From: Candidatus Poseidoniaceae archaeon
GTDB lineage: Archaea; Thermoplasmatota; Poseidoniia; Poseidoniales; Poseidoniaceae
Assembly (NCBI GenBank): GCA_013329865.1
Contig: DUJJ01000047.1
Coordinates: forward strand, 587 to 6,441
Length of the DNA: 5,855 bases
Reading direction: 5' to 3'
The notes below the pieces were generated by a model that worked only from the letters and a program-made list of their open reading frames with translations, was not told the DNA's origin and searched no databases. Position numbers and translations under genes: made by a program. Shown one piece after another: positions 1 through 5,855 of the stretch (positions within the stretch are counted from its first letter, which is position 1; each line of letters starts with the position of its first letter).

Positions 1-1116
1 GATAATTCAGTTGTGACCGATTTCTGCCGGCTTAATTCGATTGATTTGGTGGTTGTTGGACCTGAGGCTCCACTGTGTGACGGTTTAGCCGATGTGCTCG
101 AAAAACACGACATCCCATGTTTTGGACCAATTGCTGCTCTTGCCCGATTGGAAGGTTCCAAACTATTTGCAAAGCAGATTATGCGCAAGGTTGGAATACC
201 AACTGCAGATTTTCAAATCCTTGATGCTGGGTCTGATATTGACACTGCGCTAAATGACTATTCCAGTGATCCTTGGGTGATTAAGCGTGATGTGCTTGCA
301 GGCGGTAAGGGCGTTGTTGTCACGTCTGACTTTGATGAAGCAAGGGTGTTCATTGCTGAATCAATCGCTTCAGACGGCAAAGTGTTACTTGAGGAATTTC
401 TTCCCGGTGAGGAGGCTAGTATGTTGGTGGTGATGGACGGTTCCGATTTTGTATGCTTACCACCGAGTCAGGACCACAAGCGAGCATATGATGGAGATAA
501 TGGGCCAAACACCGGTGGAATGGGTGCTTATTGCCCGGCTCCGGTGGTTACTGAATCAGTGCATCGCAAAGTCGTCGCTAGAATTGTAAAGCCGATGTTT
601 GAATATTTGTCGAGTCTGAGTATTCCATATCGTGGAGTATTGTATGTGGGTCTAATGATAACAGATTCTGGTGACCCCAATGTAGTTGAATTCAATGTTA
701 GATTTGGCGATCCGGAATGCCAGATTACGCTACCGCTAATTGAAACTGATTTGTTTGAAGTGTTAAGTAAAACATCTCGTGACCAATTAAGTCAGATTGA
801 TGTTCAATTTCATCAAGCACATGCCCTCACTATTGTGTTAGCGTCTGAAGGATACCCGAGTAAGCCGATCAAGGACCGGACAATAACCGGGCTTGAGTTA
901 ACTGTTCCAAACGTCGAGATGGACTCAAGTTGGGTCAATTTTGCTGGGGTAAAACTGGATTCTGATGGAGTGCTGTCAAGCGGTGGGAGAGTGTTGTCTT
1001 GTAGTGCTATGGCAGACAATCTGAATAGTGCTGCTAAACTGGCGTACGATTTGATTAGCACAATACACCTAGAGGGCAGTTTTTACCGCACAGACATCGG
1101 CGGTAAAGCACTGTAA
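1..1116 (+). CDS. purD: Phosphoribosylamine--glycine ligase (GAR synthetase), 5'-truncated by window edge
   Basis: This cytoplasmic ATP-grasp enzyme joins glycine to 5-phosphoribosylamine using ATP, the second step of de novo purine synthesis. The frame is open from base 1 and the stop is TAA at 1114-1116, giving 371 visible residues. The family is usually about 420-430 residues, so roughly 55-60 N-terminal residues, including the usual GxGGREHA start, lie outside the window; the GTG at base 13 is internal. Visible landmarks are GPEAPL (58-75), LEGSKLFAK (148-174, entry to the ATP-grasp domain), the glycine-rich nucleotide loop KRDVLAGGKGV (283-315), QDHKRAYDGDNGPNTGGMGAY (about 469-531), and the metal-binding EFNVRFGDPECQ near 688-723. 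The C-terminal domain shows HALTIVLASEGYP, a FAGVK turn, SGGRVL and a final YRTDIG. The loop reads KRDVLAGGKG where many homologues have KADGLAAGKG, but the metal-binding Glu and Asn are kept, so the enzyme looks functional. The downstream gene is on the same strand, 144 bases away, and is functionally unrelated. Confidence 0.96.
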   Translation, partial: DNSVVTDFCRLNSIDLVVVGPEAPLCDGLADVLEKHDIPCFGPIAALARLEGSKLFAKQIMRKVGIPTADFQILDAGSDIDTALNDYSSDPWVIKRDVLAGGKGVVVTSDFDEARVFIAESIASDGKVLLEEFLPGEEASMLVVMDGSDFVCLPPSQDHKRAYDGDNGPNTGGMGAYCPAPVVTESVHRKVVARIVKPMFEYLSSLSIPYRGVLYVGLMITDSGDPNVVEFNVRFGDPECQITLPLIETDLFEVLSKTSRDQLSQIDVQFHQAHALTIVLASEGYPSKPIKDRTITGLELTVPNVEMDSSWVNFAGVKLDSDGVLSSGGRVLSCSAMADNLNSAAKLAYDLISTIHLEGSFYRTDIGGKAL

Positions 1117-1192
1117 ATTAAGAGCCAAAATATTGCGGCTAAAACGCTTACTGCGAGAATATCTGTCACTTAATAAGGCGTCACTGTTAAAA

Positions 1193-1206
1193 GAGGACCT
1201 AGAGTG
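1193..1206 (+). promoter_or_regulatory. Candidate ribosome binding site with alternative GTG start for the STT3 gene
   Basis: GAGGA at 1193-1197 matches part of the archaeal Shine-Dalgarno sequence and sits 6 bases before an in-frame GTG at 1204. Starting here would add 19 residues (beginning MANLLQPLGCCEIPMR) to the protein. The added peptide has no recognised motif. The site competes with the ATG at 1261, and sequence alone does not settle which is used. Confidence 0.35.
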
Positions 1207-1218
1207 GCCAACCTGCTC

Positions 1219-1232
1219 CAGCCTTTAGGCTG
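1219..1232 (+). repeat. Perfect 6-bp inverted repeat (CAGCCT/AGGCTG) upstream of the STT3 start
   Basis: CAGCCTTTAGGCTG is a perfect dyad whose two 6-base arms flank TT. As RNA it would form a short hairpin of about 5 bp with a TTTA loop. If translation starts at ATG 1261, it lies in the 5' leader, ending 15 bases before the GAGGG site, where it could affect ribosome access or act as a protein-binding dyad. If translation starts at GTG 1204, it is coding sequence and may be chance. No T-run follows, so it is not a typical intrinsic terminator. Confidence 0.35.
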
Positions 1233-1247
1233 TTGCGAAATACCGAT

Positions 1248-1263
1248 GAGGGATACACAAATG
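1248..1263 (+). promoter_or_regulatory. Candidate ribosome binding site for the chosen ATG start of the STT3 gene
   Basis: GAGGG at 1248-1252 is followed by an 8-base spacer (ATACACAA) and ATG at 1261. This fits an archaeal Shine-Dalgarno arrangement and is why ATG 1261 is preferred. The in-frame ATG at 1246 has no such site in front of it and overlaps this motif. Confidence 0.5.
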
Positions 1264-2340
1264 GAAGAGAAAACATTGACACTGCGAAACTCTCCAGCAC
1301 CCATGCTAGGATGGCTTATGGCCCCACTAGCAGTCATGCTGGCAATCGCTGCAATAATGGTCGCAGGAATTGACTTCGATCTTGAGCTGAACAACCTTAC
1401 ACCGCTGCTAATCGTTGCAGTTGGTGCAATCTTGGGAATAACTCCTAGAGTTCTCAAGGAAAACGGTGCGGTTAAACTCTCTTCCTCCGCACTTTCCCTT
1501 GCCACTCTCGGTGCAGTAATGATAGGTCATCAAGCGATCGTTAACCTTACCGATTTTGGTGCGTTTACCGCACTGCAATTTCTCGTGGTTGCCTTTGGAG
1601 TCTTTTTCTTTGACTCTAGAGGTCGACATGAGATTGCAACAATCCTAACTTTTGCTATGGTAGGTATCAATGTCGGCATGATTGCAGTAGGACACTACAA
1701 CACTACTTTGGACCCTAGCTACAAGATTGGAGACGATATCATACCACAGGCCTTGGATTATCAACGCCAAGCCCTAGGCTACATCTTCTTCAGTTACTTG
1801 ACAATATTTGTTGCCCTTGGAATACTGGTATCTGTGGTAACACGTGGTATTTTGAATCCAGCCAATGAAGAAGGCTGGTTTGGTAAAATTGCACCCCATA
1901 ATGGTGGTTATAATTCCGCAACCCTGCCGCTGCAGATAGCCTCAGTTGTTTGGATTTTAGCCCATGTGGGAAGTCTATATCACTTTGAATCAGTTTCAAT
2001 GGCTGATAAACTTGGCATCATTTATGTTGATGGATATCACGGTCACTTTGGCTTCTGGGGTGCGTTCTTCACCGGTGTTGTGGCGATGATTGTTGCTGGT
2101 ATGGCCGCTGAGAGATGGTATACTCGCTCAATGTTTATCGGCTCAATGTGGCTACTTTACCTCGTTTCATCGTGGTATGAATCCGGCATGTGGGAGGCAG
2201 AACAATTAGAAGGCACTTGGGGAGCATTAATCTGGCTCGGCTTCACATTTTTTATCTGTGTTGGAATCTACATGATTTCAACCCATGAAAAGTATGGTGG
2301 CTGGTCTAACCTAGACGATCACGAGTACAGTGGTGCGCGA
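1261..2340 (+). other. Unassigned N-terminal polytopic domain of the STT3-like protein
   Basis: Residues 1-360 precede the region where a normal STT3 would begin; its first acidic loop motif is usually within about the first 50 residues, but here it is at 407. Hydrophobic segments estimated by eye are at 16-37, 45-61, 75-95, 103-117, 124-143, 171-195, 221-240, 264-282, 288-305 and 319-339. A polar, charged linker (THEKYGGWSNLDDHEY, 341-356) joins it to the core. Histidines sit near predicted membrane edges, notably His235, His241, His260 and His262 (YHGHFGFWG). I do not recognise a family. It could be a duplicated or fused membrane module, an accessory subunit fused to the catalytic one, or a scaffold or lipid-handling domain. 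There is no stop or frame change at the junction, so it is part of one polypeptide as read. Confidence 0.7.
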
Positions 2341-5300
2341 AAGTTTTGGAATGCACATTGGGCTAGTCTGATGATTGGTGCAGCTTTCTTTTTTGGCCTA
2401 GTCATCAGGGTTCAGTGGTACATAGTCCCTTCAATGAATGCATTCGGTACTGGTAATTGGGATATGACTGGGGGCTCAGACCCCTGGTACATGAAGCGGG
2501 TAGTCGATTACATCTTGGCTAATAATGCACATTTGATATTTGATGCAGACCGTTCATATCCTCTTGGTGGGGTTAATCCACGTCCACCACTGTTCACTTG
2601 GTCTATCGCTTTAGCATCAATGGCCTTAGAGCCAATGCTCGGTGATGATGCGGTTTGGTTTGCGATACTAGGATTACCTGCAATCTATGGTGCTTTGACA
2701 GTTTTCCCAATAGCATCGATTGCCAAAGACAATTTTGGCAATGCAACTGGGGTTGTCGCTGCGTGGCTAATTGCTTTCATGCCAGCCCACGTTTCCCATT
2801 CAACTTGGGCCTTAGCCGATCACGATGCATTCGTAATGCTGTTCATATCGATGGGATTCATGTTTTGGTTCAAAGCCATCAAGCATTCCGGAAACGAACG
2901 ACTGACCAAATCTACGTCACCTAAGATATCCTCGATTTTGCGATCTTTTTCGATTGTCGCTAATGAAAAGCGGGCCGCTATGTCGTTCGCCGTATTGGCA
3001 GGAGTTTCATTTGGTGTAACTTCATTAGCTTGGAAGGGATTTATTGTTGGTCCAAGTATTCTGTTCTTAGCATATTTTGTCCAAGTGGCACTCAATATGT
3101 TCAGAAGGAAGGACTCAACAACCATCAACGCGCTCTTCTTGGCAATGCTTTTCTCTAACTTATTGATGGCTTTGCCATTTTACGGTCACCCACAACTTGC
3201 CCTTGTTTTAGACGGAACCGGTCTTCAACCGTTCCTGTTTGTTCTTGGTTTCACTATGGCTATCTCATATGTTACCACAGGATTCCGTGATAAGCCATGG
3301 CTGCTTGTATTGGGAACTCTATTTGCTGCAGCAGTTGTGTTCTTTACCGTATTGTTTGTCTTAAAGCAACTAGAGATAAGCAATGCATGGGATGTTTTGT
3401 TTACTGGTAGTGGATACTTTACCAAGACCAAAATTTTCGGCACTGTTGCTGAGGCAAACGCACCGGATAGGGGTCAGTTGTTTGCTCAACTCGGCCCAAT
3501 CGTCTTAGTATTGGCGCTAAGCATGGGATTCTATTCACTCTACTCAACTTTCAGAAACAAAAATCAATCCCACCTGTTCTTCGGAATATGGATTTTCACT
3601 GCAAGCTACATGTCTTGGACCGCTGCGAGGTTTATGTTTAATGCAACACCAGCCGTTGCAGTTTTGGGTGCATGGGGTATAGTTGCCCTGTGGGATAAGG
3701 CAAATTGGAGTGGCTTGGTTCGCACGTGGAAAAAGTTTGGAATTAGGACACCTGCAGATAGAATTGCCGGTGCTCGCAGAGCAGTTTGGCGCACTCCATC
3801 GTTTTCAGCAATTCTACTAATCATTGTCTTACTTTGTGGTCAGCAGTTCACCTACGGATTGGATTCTGCTATACCGGGCTCAGATGTCTCAGAGGGCGAA
3901 ATTGACGAGGATATTTACAACCTAATACCCGATGCGCTACGATGGGAACTCGCTGGATTCTCGGTTCTAGATAGTAGTGCTTATTCTGGAAATTGGTATC
4001 TGGGATCGTTTGGCTCAGGATTCAATGATGAAGGATGGAACAAAGCCTATGATTGGCTGTCAGAGCAAGACGCTCAAATGCCATACTCTGAACGACCCGC
4101 ATTCGTTTCATGGTGGGACTATGGTTTCCAAGCCCTAGACACTGGAGAACATCCATCTGTCTCCGACAACTTCCAGTCTGGAATACCAGCCACTGGAAAT
4201 ATGCTGCTCGCCAGGTCCCAGACCGATTTAGTATCAATGTTCATCTGGCAACTAGCCACCGGCGATTTACGCTACAACCAAATCAACACAGGGGACTACC
4301 AACTAACTAATGGCTTCAGTAATGTCGTCGAAAACTCAGACATGTCTCCAGAACAAATTGCCCTATTTGTAACCATTCAGGAGGAGCAAGATTTCGATAA
4401 GATGAAGCAACTAATTGATGAATACTCATTTACCGTAATTCAGACTAATGAAGCATCACAAGTACAACAAAACAGCCGCAACGTGATGGCAACAGGTTAT
4501 CACAGAGACGGTGGAATTGCTGATACAGAAACATTGTATTACCGCATCTACCAAGATGGCCAAAGATTGTTGTGTGACCCAGAGGAATCTACTTCATGCG
4601 TTGACGGTGACTGGTTTGACTTTGATGACGCTAATATCACATTCAATAACAACGTGAGGTCTGGTCAAGAAACCCAATATGAAACCACACATTACATATT
4701 TGGTGATTATTTCTACACCAGCGATTTAAGAGAAGAGTTCGACTCCGTATCCACCCACATTCACCGCCACAATACTAGACTGGCAATGACAGTTCAATTG
4801 TTAAACGATGTTATGTCAGATTCTGATATAGTCGATTTGTATGATGACCTGATCGGTATGGAAAACTATTACATCGTTCAGGATTATGACGGTCTGCCCG
4901 GTGACACCATAGCGCGTGACCACGAAATTCGCTATTTTGCGATTGATAATAGGCTATATCCAAAGGCCGGCAGATACACAGCAGATTATGACTATAATTT
5001 CGGTCAACCAATGGGTATATTTGGCGCTCCAACCATTCTCAGCGGTCAAGACATTGGCACATTTATGAGCGAGATTTACGAAACATCGCGCGGTGACAGG
5101 AACTTTGAGATGACTCGTGAGGAGGTTGATGAATCAATGACCAACGACTTCTTGGATCAGCAGGCTGGTTTAGATATTGAACCACTACAGGTCCAAGATG
5201 TCAGAGTGGATCACCACCCTGAGTTCTTTGAAACCATGCTGTCACGAGCATATGTTGGTTACGGTGCATCATCTCTCGGCTTAGATACTGCATTTTCCAA

Positions 5301-5855
5301 TCCACAGCCAGCACAGAGATTTGGACAAGGCGGTAGCCCAGGTTCGATTCTTCAGCAAGCACCACCATTACCTGGTGCTATGATGAATCATTTTGTCATT
5401 GCTAATTGGTATGATGAAGATACCAATAGCACCTTTGACCCGAACGGTAGGGTTAAAATTCTGAAGTATTACTCGGGTGCCGAGATTACTGGCTCAGTTA
5501 CCCTTAGCGACAATGCTGAGCCGCTGCCGAATGTTAGGTTGCTAATAGAGCGTGATGCATTTTCTGGTGAAGGCCCTGTAGACACTGACGAGTCAACATA
5601 TTGGGTGCCAATAGGCTTTACCGACGCAGATGAGAACGGTGAATGGTCTTACTTAGCCCCTGCAGGAAAAATCAGAGTTTCCGCCTTTGTCGGAACGTTT
5701 GACGCCGAACCAGCAAGGGCAACTTTCAGCGACGGTAGTTACCTACAACAAGTGAATGACCTGCTAACCGAAACTAATGAAGATCGTCAAATCAACGCTA
5801 TAACAGCCATACTAGGTAATGTGGCAAACATGACCTGGTTGGGAGAGACTCAATA
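1261..5855 (+). CDS. Archaeal oligosaccharyltransferase (STT3/AglB family) with extra N-terminal membrane domain, 3'-truncated by window edge
   Basis: This integral membrane enzyme transfers a lipid-linked glycan onto Asn in N-X-S/T sequons, on the outer face of the membrane in archaea. The frame is open with no stop for at least 1531 residues. Numbered from ATG 1261, residues 1-360 hold about ten hydrophobic helices not expected in STT3. The core begins with a helix near 364-388, then the acidic loop GGSDPWYMKR (Asp407), GGVNPRPP near 436, the DHD metal motif (520-522), TVAE (Glu731, the external-loop Glu), and ARF (Arg790, the likely sequon-contact Arg). The last clear core helix is about 848-860. 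The soluble domain carries WWDYG (951-955) followed by SDNFQSGIP. Later come RYFAIDNRLYP, MLSRAYVGYG and, from about 1400, a beta-rich Ig-like or carboxypeptidase-regulatory-like segment. Cys1105 and Cys1113 could form a disulfide. Sequons occur in the ectodomain (Asn1125, Asn1389, Asn1523). Archaeal AglB is usually under about 1000 residues, so this one is exceptionally long. aglB is the likely equivalent name, but orthology was not tested. Confidence 0.93.
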   Translation, partial: MEEKTLTLRNSPAPMLGWLMAPLAVMLAIAAIMVAGIDFDLELNNLTPLLIVAVGAILGITPRVLKENGAVKLSSSALSLATLGAVMIGHQAIVNLTDFGAFTALQFLVVAFGVFFFDSRGRHEIATILTFAMVGINVGMIAVGHYNTTLDPSYKIGDDIIPQALDYQRQALGYIFFSYLTIFVALGILVSVVTRGILNPANEEGWFGKIAPHNGGYNSATLPLQIASVVWILAHVGSLYHFESVSMADKLGIIYVDGYHGHFGFWGAFFTGVVAMIVAGMAAERWYTRSMFIGSMWLLYLVSSWYESGMWEAEQLEGTWGALIWLGFTFFICVGIYMISTHEKYGGWSNLDDHEYSGARKFWNAHWASLMIGAAFFFGLVIRVQWYIVPSMNAFGTGNWDMTGGSDPWYMKRVVDYILANNAHLIFDADRSYPLGGVNPRPPLFTWSIALASMALEPMLGDDAVWFAILGLPAIYGALTVFPIASIAKDNFGNATGVVAAWLIAFMPAHVSHSTWALADHDAFVMLFISMGFMFWFKAIKHSGNERLTKSTSPKISSILRSFSIVANEKRAAMSFAVLAGVSFGVTSLAWKGFIVGPSILFLAYFVQVALNMFRRKDSTTINALFLAMLFSNLLMALPFYGHPQLALVLDGTGLQPFLFVLGFTMAISYVTTGFRDKPWLLVLGTLFAAAVVFFTVLFVLKQLEISNAWDVLFTGSGYFTKTKIFGTVAEANAPDRGQLFAQLGPIVLVLALSMGFYSLYSTFRNKNQSHLFFGIWIFTASYMSWTAARFMFNATPAVAVLGAWGIVALWDKANWSGLVRTWKKFGIRTPADRIAGARRAVWRTPSFSAILLIIVLLCGQQFTYGLDSAIPGSDVSEGEIDEDIYNLIPDALRWELAGFSVLDSSAYSGNWYLGSFGSGFNDEGWNKAYDWLSEQDAQMPYSERPAFVSWWDYGFQALDTGEHPSVSDNFQSGIPATGNMLLARSQTDLVSMFIWQLATGDLRYNQINTGDYQLTNGFSNVVENSDMSPEQIALFVTIQEEQDFDKMKQLIDEYSFTVIQTNEASQVQQNSRNVMATGYHRDGGIADTETLYYRIYQDGQRLLCDPEESTSCVDGDWFDFDDANITFNNNVRSGQETQYETTHYIFGDYFYTSDLREEFDSVSTHIHRHNTRLAMTVQLLNDVMSDSDIVDLYDDLIGMENYYIVQDYDGLPGDTIARDHEIRYFAIDNRLYPKAGRYTADYDYNFGQPMGIFGAPTILSGQDIGTFMSEIYETSRGDRNFEMTREEVDESMTNDFLDQQAGLDIEPLQVQDVRVDHHPEFFETMLSRAYVGYGASSLGLDTAFSNPQPAQRFGQGGSPGSILQQAPPLPGAMMNHFVIANWYDEDTNSTFDPNGRVKILKYYSGAEITGSVTLSDNAEPLPNVRLLIERDAFSGEGPVDTDESTYWVPIGFTDADENGEWSYLAPAGKIRVSAFVGTFDAEPARATFSDGSYLQQVNDLLTETNEDRQINAITAILGNVANMTWLGETQ
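5440..5720 (+). other. Beta-rich Ig-like/carboxypeptidase-regulatory-like segment in the C-terminal ectodomain
   Basis: Within the STT3-like protein, residues about 1394-1486 read as alternating beta strands: GRVKILKYYSGAEITGSV, then PLPNVRLLIER, then a GFTDADENGEWSY turn and APAGKIRVSAFVG. The order of G-x-V strand, P-x-x-N-V-x-L, T-D-x-x-G-x-(W/Y) and PAGKIRV is typical of carboxypeptidase-regulatory-like and related Ig-fold surface domains. Archaeal STT3 ectodomains often end in beta-rich domains, so this may be a lineage version of that. The domain name is inferred from pattern only. Confidence 0.5.

Larger units (their letters stand above)
1117..1260 (+). other. Intergenic/leader region between purD and the STT3 gene
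   Basis: This 144-base gap has no coding potential independent of the downstream frame. In the downstream gene's frame there are two consecutive TAA stops at 1171-1176, so that gene cannot begin before base 1177. An AT-rich stretch, TTAATAAG (1170-1177), could serve as an archaeal TATA element with transcription starting near 1200, but it is not distinctive and no B-recognition element is evident. No T-run typical of an archaeal terminator follows purD, so read-through from purD is possible. The downstream half holds two ribosome-binding-site candidates and one inverted repeat, listed separately. Confidence 0.6.

Noticed and set aside
13..15. GTG at base 13 as the purD start
   Set aside because: The frame is open to base 1 and the family's N-terminal Rossmann-like segment is missing, so this is internal and the gene is cut by the window edge.
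813..1061. Minus-strand frame of 82 codons opposite the purD C-terminal domain
   Set aside because: It lies wholly within the well-supported purD coding frame, its translation shows no recognisable motif, and it has no independent context.
1123..1140. AGCC...GGCT arms just after the purD stop, considered as a terminator
   Set aside because: The stem is only 4 bp around a 10-base AT-rich loop with no T-run after it, too weak to call.
1170..1629. Two overlapping minus-strand frames (111 and 73 codons) opposite the start of the STT3 gene
   Set aside because: They are antisense shadows of the N-terminal membrane helices, overlap each other in different frames and resemble no known family.
2655..3128. 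A plus-strand frame (2655-2924) and a minus-strand frame (2820-3128) inside the STT3 core
   Set aside because: Both overlap the region encoding the DHD motif, where frame 1 is clearly coding; their Cys/Arg-rich or low-information translations are typical of out-of-frame reading.
4022..4310. Opposed frames of 66-71 codons on both strands around the WWDYG region
   Set aside because: Frame 1 encodes the diagnostic WWDYG motif here, so these are chance open frames.

Overview
The window carries two genes on the + strand. Both run off a window edge, and a short intergenic gap separates them. The sequence is moderately AT-leaning. The large gene is a recognisable archaeal-type STT3/AglB oligosaccharyltransferase with a Pro-rich GGVNPRPP loop, a DHD acidic motif and a WWDYG signature. 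Its upstream neighbour is a purine-biosynthesis gene with bacterial-like motifs. This combination, with the AT-leaning composition, suggests a planktonic euryarchaeon such as Marine Group II (Poseidoniales) or a relative. That assignment is inferred from sequence style and not proven by any marker in the window.

Layout: bases 1-1116 hold purD (phosphoribosylamine--glycine ligase), complete at the C-terminus but missing roughly its first 55-60 residues beyond the left edge. Bases 1117-1260 are a leader or intergenic region with two possible starts for the next gene, each with a GAGG ribosome-binding site, and a small perfect inverted repeat between them. From about 1261 to the right edge a single uninterrupted reading frame encodes at least 1531 residues. 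It consists of an N-terminal polytopic membrane domain of about 360 residues, then a canonical STT3 membrane core, then a long soluble domain with the WWDYG motif and a beta-rich Ig-like or carboxypeptidase-regulatory-like module. It is still open at base 5855.

The two genes have no direct functional link: one makes a purine nucleotide precursor in the cytoplasm, the other N-glycosylates proteins at the cell surface. The most unusual element is the extra membrane domain, of about ten predicted helices, placed in front of the glycosyltransferase core. No RNA genes, mobile elements, CRISPR arrays or convincing minus-strand genes were seen.
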